NCBI GenBank assembly: GCA_040414855.1
Contig: JBEDUQ010000038.1
Location: 77,276-141,275 of the forward strand
Origin: DASVXQ01 sp040414855
Lineage (GTDB): Bacteria; Actinomycetota; CALGFH01
Direction: 5' to 3'
DNA length: 64,000 nt
Below, one piece after another: positions 41,341-49,658 of the stretch. Position numbers and translations under genes: made by a program. Numbering within the stretch: position 1 is the first letter of the stretch; each line of letters starts with the position of its first letter. The notes below the pieces were generated by a model. It made no database searches, was not told the DNA's origin, and saw only the letters and a program-made list of their open reading frames with translations.

Positions 41341-42228
41341 TCAGCGGAGGAACCGGCTCCTGCGGCGATCGGCAAGCACCCGACCGCCAGTCTGGCAGGT
41401 CGGGCAGTACGAGGTCTCGCGCTGGCCCATCCAGACCGAGCGGATGGTGTCGCCGCAGACGAAGCACGGCTCACCCGCGCGCCCGTGGACCGCGAACAGC
41501 CGCTCGGCGGCCTTCGGGATCTGGATCGCCCCGCCCACCTGCTCGGCCATGGTCCCGCGCGCCTCGGTGAGCACCGCGACCAGGGCGCTGTGCAGGCGCT
41601 CGACCTCGGCCCTGTCGAGCCGCTCCGGCCGCGCGAACGGCGACATCCGCGCCCGGTGCAGCACCTCGTCGCTCCAGGCGTTGCCGACGCCGGACATCCC
41701 GCGCTGATCGGTCAACATGCCTTTGAGGGTATGTCCACCGGCGGCGAGGATCCCGGCGAGGACCTCGACGGTGAAGTCGGGGTCGAGCGGCTCCGGTCCG
41801 AGCGCGTCGAGGCCGGGCACCTGGTCGAGCGAGCGCACCAGCCAGACCGCGGCGCGCCGCTGGGTGGAGCCCTCGGTCATCGACAGCACCTGACCGCCCT
41901 CCAGATCGATGGTCAGCACGGCAATCTTGCGCGACGCGGGCTTAGGCCCGAGTGAGATCCGCCCGCCGAGCGAGAGGTGCATGACCAGATAGCGACGACC
42001 GTCCTGATCGTCGGCCGCGGCGCCGCCCGCCGGCGGCTCCAGCTCCAACCAGACGTACTTCGCCTTCCGTCCGGCGCCGGCAATGGTCCAGCCGACCAGC
42101 GAGTCGATCGGCGGGTCGAAGGTCTTGAGGGCCGCCACCGACACCACTCGCACCGCCCGCACGCCCACGCCCTTGAGCTGGGCCGCGAGGTTCTCGGCGA
42201 GTACGTCGAGCTCCGGCAGTTCCGGCAT
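41341..42228 (-). CDS. Fpg/Nei-family DNA glycosylase, second copy
   Basis: The 295-residue protein begins PELPELDVLAENL and keeps the features the neighbouring paralogue has lost: a Lys in RKAKYVWLEL, MHLSLGGRI, and the Asn in GMSGVGNAWSDEVL. The zinc finger is CFVCGDTIRSVWMGQRETSY followed by CPTCQ. It resembles the actinobacterial Fpg/Nei-like group rather than classic MutM. It likely excises oxidised bases. It ends 114 bases before mutM and begins 25 bases after rnc. Confidence 0.9.
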   Translation of the reverse strand: MPELPELDVLAENLAAQLKGVGVRAVRVVSVAALKTFDPPIDSLVGWTIAGAGRKAKYVWLELEPPAGGAAADDQDGRRYLVMHLSLGGRISLGPKPASRKIAVLTIDLEGGQVLSMTEGSTQRRAAVWLVRSLDQVPGLDALGPEPLDPDFTVEVLAGILAAGGHTLKGMLTDQRGMSGVGNAWSDEVLHRARMSPFARPERLDRAEVERLHSALVAVLTEARGTMAEQVGGAIQIPKAAERLFAVHGRAGEPCFVCGDTIRSVWMGQRETSYCPTCQTGGRVLADRRRSRFLR

Positions 42229-42253
42229 TGCGCTCCGCCTACTTGCGTCCGGC

Positions 42254-43051
42254 CTACTTGGCCTTGTCGTCCTTGCCAGCGGCGGCGGCGCCGGCCTTGC
42301 CCGTGCCGGTGCCCCCGTCCTGGGCCTCGGCCTTGCCGTTGCCCGCCGAGGTGGTGCCGGCGATCATCTGCGAGGCCGCCAGCGTCTCGAACGCCTCCTG
42401 CGCGGCGTTCTGCTCGGCCTCCTTCTTGGAGCGGCCCTGTCCGGTGCCGTAGGAGCGCCCCGCCACCGAGACGGTAGCCGTGAAGCGCTTGGCGTGGTCA
42501 GGGCCCTCCTCCTCGATCGAGTAGGAGGGCATGCCGCCGAGGCTGCTGGCGGCCAGCTCCTGGAGCGAGGTCTTGTAGTCGAGCGCGGCGCCCCGTCCGG
42601 CGGCCTCCATCACCCGCGCCTCGAACAGGCGGCGGATCAGGCTCGCGGTGCGCGGCAGCCCGCGGTCGAGGTAGATCGCGCCGAGCAGCGCCTCGAGCGT
42701 GTCGGCGAGGATCGAGGACTTGTCGCGGCCGCCGGACAGCTCCTCGCCCCGCCCGAGCCGGACCGCGTCGCCCACGGCAAGCTCGCGGGCGACGTCGGCG
42801 AGCACGTTCATGTTCACGGTCGCCGCGCGCAGCTTGGCGAGCTGCCCCTCGGGCAGGTCCGGGAACGCCCGATAGATCAGGTCGGTGATGACCACTCCGA
42901 GGACCGCGTCTCCGAGGAACTCGAGCCGCTCGTTGGTCGGCAGGCCGCCGTGCTCGTAGGCGTAGGAACGGTGGGTCAGGGCCCAGGTGTAGAGCTCCTG
43001 GTTCCCGAAGCGGACCCCGAGCGCCTTCTCGAGCGGAAGCCGCTTAGTCAA
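42254..43051 (-). CDS. rnc: Ribonuclease III
   Basis: RNase III cuts double-stranded RNA in rRNA and mRNA maturation. The 265-residue protein has NERLEFLGDAVLGVVITDLI (catalytic signature), DTLEALLGAIYLDRG, and a double-stranded RNA-binding domain (DYKTSLQELAASSLG to GRSKKEAEQNAAQEAF). A Gly/Ala/Lys-rich tail of about 35 residues follows. The start is a TTG at 43049-43051 that overlaps the end of rpmF by eight bases; no ATG or GTG lies near. This TTG and overlap imply coupling to rpmF. Confidence 0.95.
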   Translation of the reverse strand: MTKRLPLEKALGVRFGNQELYTWALTHRSYAYEHGGLPTNERLEFLGDAVLGVVITDLIYRAFPDLPEGQLAKLRAATVNMNVLADVARELAVGDAVRLGRGEELSGGRDKSSILADTLEALLGAIYLDRGLPRTASLIRRLFEARVMEAAGRGAALDYKTSLQELAASSLGGMPSYSIEEEGPDHAKRFTATVSVAGRSYGTGQGRSKKEAEQNAAQEAFETLAASQMIAGTTSAGNGKAEAQDGGTGTGKAGAAAAGKDDKAK

Positions 43052-43220
43052 CCTCAATGACCTGGCGGCCACCGTAATACCCACAGTTCTGGCAGACCGC
43101 GTGCGGCAGCTTGGCCTGCCGGCACTGTGGACAGGCGGCGTAGGTCGGCGCGCTGGACTTCCAGTGCGCGCGGCGCTGGCGCGCCTTCGCGCGCGGCGTC
43201 TTCCGCTTCGGGACGGGCAT
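43044..43220 (-). CDS. rpmF: 50S ribosomal protein L32
   Basis: The 58 residues start MPVPKRKTPRAKARQRRAHW and carry a zinc ribbon, CPQCRQAKLPHAVCQNCG, then YYGGRQVIEVD. The ATG at 43218-43220 follows an aggag-type site. It sits between the DUF177 gene and rnc, as in most bacteria, and overlaps rnc by eight bases. Confidence 0.97.
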   Translation of the reverse strand: MPVPKRKTPRAKARQRRAHWKSSAPTYAACPQCRQAKLPHAVCQNCGYYGGRQVIEVD

Positions 43221-43236
43221 CTGTTCCTCCTGTCGG

Positions 43237-43800
43237 TTACGTCTGGGTGTTGCCGTTCTGGCCTCGGCCGCGATCGTCGAGGTCCAGCTCGGCGAGGGCC
43301 GCCCAGCGGGGATCGATCGCTCCCTGCTCGTGGCCGCAGTCGGTGAGGTTGCGGTCGGCGCCGCACTGCTGGCACAGGCCCGCGCAGTCGGGCCGGCACA
43401 GCGGCGCGGACGGGAAGGCGAGCACGATCGCGTCCCGCGCCATGGCGTCCAGCGGCAGCTGGTCGTCGGGGAGCACCGCGTAGCCCTCGTCGTCGGCGTC
43501 GCGGGGGTCGAGCGCGAACAGCTCGCGCACGTCCACCCGCACCTGGTGGTCGGTCACCCGCAGGCAGCGCGCGCACTCCAGCTTGGCCGGCACGCTCACC
43601 TGGCCGGTGACCAGCAGCCCCTCGACCACCGAATCGATCTCGGCGTCGACGGTGATCTCCTCGTTCGGCTCCACCCAGGCGACCGGCGTGGTCAGATCGG
43701 GCAGCGGGCCGCGCCGGACCACATGCTTGTGCGCTCCGGGCTGGTTGAGAAGCTCGCGGACGTCCACCGCGAGCGCTGGTGCTGCTGCTTGCTTGCTCAT
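43237..43800 (-). CDS. DUF177/YceD family protein
   Basis: YceD-type proteins accompany rpmF and have been linked to 23S rRNA accumulation. The 187-residue protein has the core CARCLRVTDHQVRVDVRELF, FALDPRDADDEGY, and a C-terminal cysteine cluster CRPDCAGLCQQCGADRNLTD of the actinobacterial form. The ATG at 43798-43800 starts MSKQAAAPALAVDVRELL. Adjacent to rpmF with a 16-base gap. Confidence 0.93.
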   Translation of the reverse strand: MSKQAAAPALAVDVRELLNQPGAHKHVVRRGPLPDLTTPVAWVEPNEEITVDAEIDSVVEGLLVTGQVSVPAKLECARCLRVTDHQVRVDVRELFALDPRDADDEGYAVLPDDQLPLDAMARDAIVLAFPSAPLCRPDCAGLCQQCGADRNLTDCGHEQGAIDPRWAALAELDLDDRGRGQNGNTQT

Positions 43801-43943
43801 GTCAGGAACCTTGGCATGACGATGGGCACGACTGGTCGAACCGGTACAGCCTCGGGCGGAGTGGGAATCCCGGGAGGCCCGCCGGACGGGGAAGCGGGCA
43901 CGACTTCCAGGGGCGGCCACCCGCCCGGGCGAAGGGTAGCAGA

Positions 43944-44423
43944 CTAGCCCCTCGCCGCGCGCTCCCGGAGCATGGCCGCGACCGGCGCGGGCACCAGGCC
44001 GCTGACGTCGCCGCCGTTGCGCGCGACATCCTTGACCAGGCTCGAGCTCAGGTAGGAGTACGACGGGTTGGTGGTCATGAACATGGTCTCGACGCCGGCG
44101 AGCCGGTAGTTCATCTGCGCCATCTGAAGCTCGTAGTCGAAGTCGCTGACGGCTCGCAGGCCCTTGACGATCGCGCTGACGCCCCTGGCGCGCGCGTAGT
44201 CGACCAGCAGGCCCTCGAAGGAGTCGACCTCGACCCCGGCGATGTCCGCGGTGGCCTCCTTCAGCAGCGCGATCCGCTCCTCCAGCGTGAACAGCGGCTG
44301 CTTGCCGGGGTTGACCAGGACCGCGACGATCACGCCGTCGAAGACCTTCGCGGCTCTGGCCACGATATCGAGATGTCCGTTCGTGACCGGGTCATAGGTG
44401 CCTGGGCAGCAAGCGATCCGCAC
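43944..44423 (-). CDS. coaD: Phosphopantetheine adenylyltransferase
   Basis: CoaD makes dephospho-CoA from phosphopantetheine and ATP. The 159-residue protein has PGTYDPVTNGHLDIVARAA (TxGH motif), VKGLRAVSDFDYELQMAQMN and YSYLSSSLVKDVARNGGDVS. The GTG at 44421-44423 has aggagg eight bases upstream. The rsmD-coaD-DUF177-rpmF-rnc-mutM order is standard for actinobacteria. Confidence 0.97.
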   Translation of the reverse strand: MRIACCPGTYDPVTNGHLDIVARAAKVFDGVIVAVLVNPGKQPLFTLEERIALLKEATADIAGVEVDSFEGLLVDYARARGVSAIVKGLRAVSDFDYELQMAQMNYRLAGVETMFMTTNPSYSYLSSSLVKDVARNGGDVSGLVPAPVAAMLRERAARG

Positions 44424-44450
44424 TGAGCCGGCCTCCTGTTCAGGGTTTCC

Positions 44451-45086
44451 TCAGCTTAGCCTGTCCGGAGCGGACGGCTCGACAACGGCGAGGTGGAGGG
44501 TGGTGTCGCCATAGCGCCGCGAGCCCTCCGCGCGCAGCGGCGCCGGCCACGGGGGCGGCTCGGCGCGTGACGAGGTCTCGACCACCACCGTGGCGCCGGG
44601 CGCGAGCGCCTCGCCCGCGAGCCTGGCGAGCAGCCCCGCCAGGGTGCCTACCGGCATCGCGTAAGGCGGGTCGAGGAAGACCAGGTCGAAGGGCCCGTCC
44701 GCAGACGCCCTCGAGCTCGGCGGACCCGGCGAGCCTGGCGAGCCCGGCGAGGCCCGCGAGCCCGCGCCGGAGCGGAGGTAGGCTTCGGCCTTGGTGCGCC
44801 GGACGGTGGCGACCTCGGTGAGGCCGAGCGCCTCCAGGTTGGCGCGGATCACGGCGACCGCGCGCGGCGCCTGCTCGACCAGCACCGCGGAGCGCGCGCC
44901 CCGCGACATCGCCTCGATCGCCAGCGCGCCGGTGCCCGCGAACAGGTCGAGCACGGCGGCGTCGCGCACCCGCTCGCCTAGGATCGAGAACAGCGCCTCG
45001 CGCACCCGGTCGCTGGTGGGCCGGGTGGCGGCGCCGGGAACCGCGCGGAGCGTGCGGCCGCCCAGCCGTCCGGCCACCACGCGCAT
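44451..45086 (-). CDS. rsmD: 16S rRNA (guanine-966-N2)-methyltransferase RsmD
   Basis: RsmD methylates G966 of 16S rRNA. The 211-residue protein has RVVAGRLGGRTLRAVPG, the SAM loop LDLFAGTGALAIEAMSRGA and the catalytic FLDPPYAMPVG. Between them an insertion of about 20 residues (ASPGSPGSPGPPSSRAS, about 107-128) is collagen-like and not expected. The ATG at 45084-45086 follows ggagggg. An in-frame ATG further upstream would add 31 Pro/Arg-rich residues and looks spurious. Confidence 0.94.
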   Translation of the reverse strand: MRVVAGRLGGRTLRAVPGAATRPTSDRVREALFSILGERVRDAAVLDLFAGTGALAIEAMSRGARSAVLVEQAPRAVAVIRANLEALGLTEVATVRRTKAEAYLRSGAGSRASPGSPGSPGPPSSRASADGPFDLVFLDPPYAMPVGTLAGLLARLAGEALAPGATVVVETSSRAEPPPWPAPLRAEGSRRYGDTTLHLAVVEPSAPDRLS

Positions 45087-45197
45087 GCCTGCCCCTCCCG
45101 GACTCGAACGACGATTGGTTACACCGAGGGTTGGAGGCGGGGGTCGAGCCCGGGGGGGCCAAGGCTGTTCCCCCGCCATCCAACCGCGTTGGCCGGT

Positions 45198-46115
45198 TCA
45201 GTCGTACCCGATGAACCGTCCATCCCGCCCACGCGCCACGAGCTGGCGTGGCTGGCGCGGGTCACGCTGGGAACCGGCGCGCTGCTGGCCCGCGTGCGCG
45301 GGGACCTTCTCCATGGCCTGGTCGAGTGGCGTGCCGCGGTCCCAGAGGGTCTCGAAGGCCCGGTGCAGCGTCTGGCCGAGCCCGGTGTGGCTGATCAACA
45401 GGGATTCCAGCTGGCGGCTGCCTGCCTTGGGCTTGGTCAGGTGGAGAATGCAGCGGCGCCGGTCGAAGATCGCGAACTGTGCCTGGACCTTGGCGACCAC
45501 ACGGGTGTCGACGCCCTGCGCCGAGTAGAACGAGACGAAGTCCCGCTGCGGCTCGCTGGAGAACACCGCCTGCTCGTGGACCGCCCGCATACGCACCCCA
45601 GCGGCCAGCCGCTCGCCGGGCGAGAGCCGCAGCGCGGGCGCCCATGGCATGGCCACGGCCGCGACCACCTCTTCCCTGGTGGCGCCGAGCAGCCGGTGGT
45701 AGGCGCCGTAGACCTGGTCGCTGCGCCGGAGCGTGCGGACCGGCTCGTCGCCGCCCTCGCCGTCCGGGTCGGACTCGCGGCTCTCGATCAGCCGCATGAC
45801 CGTCGCCATCGCCGCGGTGCGCCGGCGCTCCTGCTCCTCGAGGATCGCCTCGAGCCGTCCGATCGCCTCGCTGGGCGGCGCCGCGCGGAAGCGGGCCACC
45901 CTGCCGCCGGCGACCTCCGAGCACAGGCCCGACCGGACCAGCGAGTTGACCAGCTCGTAGGAGCGCGACCTCGGCACCCCGGCGGCGCGCGCCACCTCGC
46001 TCACCTTGAACGCCCGGGGCGCGAGCATCGCGACGTAGCAGCGCGCCTCTCCGTGGCCGAGGCCGTACCGAACCAGGCGGTCGATCAAGCCGGCCTCCAA
46101 TGGCTCGCTCAGCAT
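45198..46115 (-). CDS. TrmB-like helix-turn-helix transcriptional regulator (copy 1)
   Basis: The N-terminal 75 residues form a winged helix of the TrmB type: LVRYGLGHGEARCYVAMLAP, KVSEVARAAGVPRSRSYEL and SGLCSEVAGGRVARFRA, followed by a coiled stretch (LEAILEEQERRRTAAMATVM) and a C-terminal effector-like domain of about 170 residues. TrmB regulators usually sense sugars, but no sugar operon is adjacent. A paralogue lies directly upstream. It has its own promoter (46152-46180) and ggagg nine bases before the ATG. The last 40 residues are basic and poorly ordered. Confidence 0.8.
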   Translation of the reverse strand: MLSEPLEAGLIDRLVRYGLGHGEARCYVAMLAPRAFKVSEVARAAGVPRSRSYELVNSLVRSGLCSEVAGGRVARFRAAPPSEAIGRLEAILEEQERRRTAAMATVMRLIESRESDPDGEGGDEPVRTLRRSDQVYGAYHRLLGATREEVVAAVAMPWAPALRLSPGERLAAGVRMRAVHEQAVFSSEPQRDFVSFYSAQGVDTRVVAKVQAQFAIFDRRRCILHLTKPKAGSRQLESLLISHTGLGQTLHRAFETLWDRGTPLDQAMEKVPAHAGQQRAGSQRDPRQPRQLVARGRDGRFIGYD

Positions 46116-46151
46116 CGAGTTTGTCCTCCGACCAGGGCTACGGACAGGCGA

Positions 46152-46180
46152 ACAGTAGGGAGGGGACCCAAGGAAGTCAA
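46152..46180 (-). promoter_or_regulatory. Promoter of TrmB-like gene 1 (TTGACT-N17-TACTGT)
   Basis: Minus strand TTGACT (46175-46180) and TACTGT (46152-46157) with a 17-base spacer; the start codon at 46115 is about 30 bases beyond the expected start of transcription. AT-rich DNA immediately upstream (46181-46200) could be an UP-like or operator region. Confidence 0.6.
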
Positions 46181-46215
46181 GCTGGTTTGTATAGACTAAT
46201 GAGAGTTGTCGGATT

Positions 46216-47067
46216 CTACTGAGCGGTGCCGTAGGCCGCTATCGGTAGGCTCGCATCCCGCCACTGCCCCTCGAACACCTCCGCCAGCAAGCTCCCCAGG
46301 CCAGGGTGCTCGAACGCGATCCAGTTGCCGGGCGCGCCGCCGTGCCGGTCCTTGGGGTTGAGGCTCAGCAGGACCGCGGTGCGGTCGACCACGCAGATCG
46401 ACGCGGTGACCCGCTCGACGAACCGGCAGCGCTCGCCGCGCACCCCGCGCTCGGCGACCCAGGAACGGAAGGCGGGGTCCGCCAGTACCTCGTGCTCGTA
46501 GATGGCGCGGTAGCTGACCCCCGGCCGCAGGCTCAGCTCGTCCATGTGCAGCGCGCCGCCGAGCGGCCGGCGGCGGGTACGGACGACCTCGGCCCTGGCG
46601 CCGGCGATGATCGTCTCCTGCCGCGCCCAGGCGGCCTCCTCGTTCCGGAGCACGTGGACCGACTCGAAGGGATCGGCGGTCGCGGTGGTCGCGTAGTAGC
46701 GGTCGAACAGGTCGGCGACCAGGCGGCGGGTGTCCTCGACCAGACTGGCCTTCTCGGTGAAGGTCTGCCTGCGGAGCAGGGACGCGACCGTGCTGGCGTC
46801 GGCGGCGCGGAAGCGCGCGACCCGTCCCGGCTCCTCGGTGAACAGGCCCTTGTCGACCAGGAGCCGCAGCGCGTCGTAGGCCTTGGTGCGGCTGATCTGG
46901 GCGCGGGCGGCGAGCTGGGCGGCGCGCATGCTCGGCCGGCCCACCGCCGCCAGGTACAGCCTGGCCTCGTTGCGTCCGAGGCCGAACTCGGCGAGACCCG
47001 AGATGATCTGGTCTTCGTCAGTCGATTGCGCCACGTGTGGGGCCACGTGCGCAGGGTCCGCGGCCAT
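46216..47067 (-). CDS. TrmB-like helix-turn-helix transcriptional regulator (copy 2)
   Basis: The same architecture as its neighbour: ISGLAEFGLGRNEARLYLAA, MRAAQLAARAQISRTKAYDA and KGLFTEEPGRVARFRAAD, then a helix and a C-terminal effector-like domain ending IAFEHPGLGSLLAEVFEGQW. I chose the ATG at 47065-47067 (283 residues); an open frame extends 23 codons further into the recG 3' end. An almost perfect inverted repeat (47070-47095) covers the region just before this ATG and probably binds the protein itself. The two paralogues may cross-regulate. Confidence 0.8.
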   Translation of the reverse strand: MAADPAHVAPHVAQSTDEDQIISGLAEFGLGRNEARLYLAAVGRPSMRAAQLAARAQISRTKAYDALRLLVDKGLFTEEPGRVARFRAADASTVASLLRRQTFTEKASLVEDTRRLVADLFDRYYATTATADPFESVHVLRNEEAAWARQETIIAGARAEVVRTRRRPLGGALHMDELSLRPGVSYRAIYEHEVLADPAFRSWVAERGVRGERCRFVERVTASICVVDRTAVLLSLNPKDRHGGAPGNWIAFEHPGLGSLLAEVFEGQWRDASLPIAAYGTAQ

Positions 47068-47069
47068 GA

Positions 47070-47095
47070 CCACGAGGGTAATTCGTCCCTTGTGG
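47070..47095. promoter_or_regulatory. 26-bp inverted repeat before TrmB-like gene 2
   Basis: CCAC-g-AGGG-N8-CCCT-t-GTGG is symmetric over 26 bases, with two 4-base blocks per half site. It begins three bases upstream of the chosen ATG and overlaps the ribosome binding region in the 34-base gap after recG. This is a good candidate for an autoregulatory operator; formed as RNA it could also hide the start. Confidence 0.65.
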
Positions 47096-47101
47096 CCTTG
47101 A

Positions 47102-49219
47102 CTAGCCCCGCGCGAGCCATTCGGCGCGTCCGTCACCGAGCCGCGCGATGACCTCGAGCTTGAGCGGGAGATGGCTCGGGTCGGAGAGCTCCGGATCGGC
47201 CTCGACCAGCGCGAACGCGTCGGCGCGCGCCTTCTGGACCCACGCGAAGTCCTCGACCAGGCGCGCCAGCTTGAGGTCCGACAGCCCGCTCTGACGCGCG
47301 TCGAACACCGTCCCCTCGCCTCGGATCCGGAGGTCCTCGTTGGCGAGCGCGAAGCCGTCGGTGGTGGCCGCGATCGCGCCCATGCGGGCGCGACCCTCGT
47401 CGGTCTGCGGGTCGGCGAACAGGATGCAGACGCCGGGCGAGTCGCCCCGGCCGACCCGCCCGCGGAGCTGGTGGAGCTGGGAGAGGCCGAAGCGGTCGGC
47501 GTCCTCGACCAGCATCACGGTGGCGTTGGGCACGTCGACGCCGACCTCGACCACCGTGGTCGAGACCAGCACGTCGACCTCGCCGGCGCGGAAGGCGTCC
47601 ATGGTCGCCTCCTTGCGCCTGGCGGCCATGTCGCCGTAGACGAGCTCGACCCGCAGGTCGGGGAAGACCTCCTCGCGCAGCCGCTCGGCCTCGGTCTTGG
47701 CGGAGCGGACCTCGAGCTTGTCCGACTCGTCCTTCAGCGCGCAGACCACGTAGGCCTGGTGGCCCTTGGCGACCTCCTCGCGGACCCGCTGGTAGGCGCG
47801 CTCGCGCAGCTCGGCGCTGGCGACCACGTGGGTCGCGACCGGGGTTCGGCCCGGCGGCAGCTCGTCGAGGGTCGACACGTCCAGGTCGCCGTAGAGGGTC
47901 AGCGCCAGCGTCCGCGGGATCGGCGTCGCGGTCATGATCAGCACGTGCGGCGAGTCGCCCTTCTCACGCAACTGGACGCGCTGGTGGACGCCGAAGCGGT
48001 GCTGCTCGTCCACCACCACCGCGCCGAGCCGCCGGAAGCTCACGCCCTCCGAGAGCAGCGCGTGGGTGCCGACCACGATGTCGACCTCGCCGTCGGCGAC
48101 CTCCTTCAGCAGCCGCTCCCTGGCGGCGCCCGTGACCGCGGCGGTCAGCACCGCAAGGCGCGGGCCGCCGAACAGCCCGCCGCCCTCGCCCAGCGGCTCC
48201 AGCAGCGCGCGCAAGTTGATGAAGTGCTGGTCGGCGAGCACCTCGGTGGGCGCCATGATCGCGCCCTGGAACCCTGACTGGACCGCCGCGAGCAGGGCGG
48301 ACAGCGCCACCAGCGTCTTGCCGCTGCCGACGTCGCCCTGGAGGAGCCGGTGCATCGGCCTCGGCCTGGCCAGGTCGGCGCCGATCTCGGCCATCGCCCG
48401 GACCTGGGCGCCGGTCGGCTTGAACGGAAGGCTCGAGAGCAGCCGCTTGGTCAGCTCGCCCTCGGCCTGGAGCGGGTTGCCGCGCTCCTGGTCCGTCTGC
48501 GCGCGGCGCCGAAGCGCCAGCCCCACCTGGAGCACGAACAGCTCGTCGTAGACCAGCCGCTGGCGCGCCCGGCCGGCGGCGGCCAGGTCGGTCGGACGGT
48601 GGATGATCTCCAGCGCCGCCGGCCGGCCCTGGAGCCGGTGGGCGCTGCGCAGCTCCTCGGGAACGGCGTCCGGCACCTGCCCGAAGGCGGCGAGCAGCGA
48701 GCCGATCGCCCGCCGCAGGCGGCCTGAGGAGACGTCCTTGGTGGCCGGGTAGACCGGGATCACCTCGTTGGCGAAGCCCTCGGGGTCGTCGCCCTCGCGC
48801 AGCACCTCGTAGCCAGGGTTGGCCATGGTCAGCCGGCCGACCTTCCAGACCAGCTTGCCCGAGAACGCCGCCACCGTCCCGACCGGCAGCTTGGCGGCGT
48901 GCCACGGCTGGTTGAACCAGGTGCACACCCAGGCGCCGCCGCGGTCGCCGACCCGGACCTCGAGGATCTTGAGGTTGCGGCGCGGCTGCTTGCGGGCGAT
49001 CCCCTTGACCGTGCCCACCAGGGTGACCTCGGCGCCGGCCTTGGCGTGGGCCAGGTCGGTGAGGTCACCCCGGGTGAGGTACCTGCGCGGGTAGTGCTCG
49101 AGCAGGTCGCGGACCGTCCGGTAGCCGAACGCCGCCTCGACGGCGGCGGCCAGGGCCGGGCTCACCCCGGGGGCGCGAGCGAGCGGGGTGGCGAGTGGGT
49201 CGGTGCGGGAAGCTGGCAC
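47102..49219 (-). CDS. recG: ATP-dependent DNA helicase RecG
   Basis: RecG rescues stalled forks and migrates branched DNA. The 705-residue protein has the N-terminal wedge/OB domain (GAEVTLVGTVKGIARKQPRR) and helicase motifs: MHRLLQGDVGSGKTLVALSA (Walker A), VVDEQHRFGVHQR (DEQH box), MTATPIPRTLALTLYGDLD, and QLHQLRGRVGRGDSPGVCIL. I chose the GTG at 49217-49219 because a TATACT box (49227-49232) ends seven bases before it, implying a leaderless message. An upstream start would add 23 residues across that box. rpmB is divergent. Confidence 0.93.
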   Translation of the reverse strand: MPASRTDPLATPLARAPGVSPALAAAVEAAFGYRTVRDLLEHYPRRYLTRGDLTDLAHAKAGAEVTLVGTVKGIARKQPRRNLKILEVRVGDRGGAWVCTWFNQPWHAAKLPVGTVAAFSGKLVWKVGRLTMANPGYEVLREGDDPEGFANEVIPVYPATKDVSSGRLRRAIGSLLAAFGQVPDAVPEELRSAHRLQGRPAALEIIHRPTDLAAAGRARQRLVYDELFVLQVGLALRRRAQTDQERGNPLQAEGELTKRLLSSLPFKPTGAQVRAMAEIGADLARPRPMHRLLQGDVGSGKTLVALSALLAAVQSGFQGAIMAPTEVLADQHFINLRALLEPLGEGGGLFGGPRLAVLTAAVTGAARERLLKEVADGEVDIVVGTHALLSEGVSFRRLGAVVVDEQHRFGVHQRVQLREKGDSPHVLIMTATPIPRTLALTLYGDLDVSTLDELPPGRTPVATHVVASAELRERAYQRVREEVAKGHQAYVVCALKDESDKLEVRSAKTEAERLREEVFPDLRVELVYGDMAARRKEATMDAFRAGEVDVLVSTTVVEVGVDVPNATVMLVEDADRFGLSQLHQLRGRVGRGDSPGVCILFADPQTDEGRARMGAIAATTDGFALANEDLRIRGEGTVFDARQSGLSDLKLARLVEDFAWVQKARADAFALVEADPELSDPSHLPLKLEVIARLGDGRAEWLARG

Positions 49220-49226
49220 GCGCCCG

Positions 49227-49232
49227 AGTATA
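49227..49232 (-). promoter_or_regulatory. recG -10 box (leaderless start)
   Basis: Minus strand TATACT, five of six bases matching the consensus, ends seven bases before the GTG at 49219. Transcription would begin at or next to the start codon. No good -35 is seen. Leaderless messages are common in actinobacteria. Confidence 0.5.
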
Positions 49233-49287
49233 GGGGCGTCGCCTGACACGCTCACGCACCCCGGCCCGCTGGTCACGGCTGAGCGCA

Positions 49288-49317
49288 TTGCCGCTCCTTC
49301 GCAGGTCGTGGTACGTT
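49288..49317 (+). promoter_or_regulatory. rpmB promoter (TTGCCG-N18-TACGTT)
   Basis: TTGCCG (49288-49293) and TACGTT (49312-49317) are 18 bases apart and give a leader of about 70 bases before rpmB. The -35 equals that of rimP. Confidence 0.5.
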
Positions 49318-49395
49318 CGCGGCTCGCGGGAGCGTGCGCACGCTCCCGTTCGTCATCACCCAGCCACCACCAGCAAGCAGGAAGGTCTCCTCACT

Positions 49396-49587
49396 ATGGC
49401 TGCCGTCTGCGACATCTGCGGCAAGCACCCGGGCTTCGGGATGTCGGTCAGCTTCTCGCACAAGCGGAACCCTCGCCGCTGGAACCCCAACGTGCAGCGG
49501 ATCCGCATCCTCGAGGGCCGCACCCCCGTGCGCCGCAACGTCTGCACCTCCTGCATCAAGGCGAACAAGGTGCAGCGCGCGCTCTAG
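49396..49587 (+). CDS. rpmB: 50S ribosomal protein L28
   Basis: The 63 residues begin MAAVCDICGKHPGFGMSVSF and end with VCTSCIKANKVQRAL; the two CxxC pairs show the zinc-binding form. RNPRRWNPNVQRIRI is the central family motif. The ATG at 49396 follows aggaagg. A divergent rpmB-recG pair is common in actinobacteria. Confidence 0.96.
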   Translation: MAAVCDICGKHPGFGMSVSFSHKRNPRRWNPNVQRIRILEGRTPVRRNVCTSCIKANKVQRAL

Positions 49588-49604
49588 CTCACGCTCCATT
49601 GCCG

Positions 49605-49628
49605 CGACCGGGCCCACAAGCCCGGTCG
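49605..49628 (+). terminator. 9-bp hairpin after rpmB
   Basis: CGACCGGGC and GCCCGGTCG pair perfectly around a six-base loop, 18 bases after the rpmB stop. No T-run follows, but position and stability fit a GC-type terminator. Confidence 0.65.
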
Positions 49629-49658
49629 TCGTGCGTCCGGCACCGGTAGGCTGGCTGC

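Noticed and set aside
45100..45130. tRNA T-loop-like gttcgagtcc (minus strand)
   Set aside because: Flanks do not pair as a T-stem and there is no acceptor stem, D-arm or anticodon arm. I see no tRNA or rRNA gene in the window.
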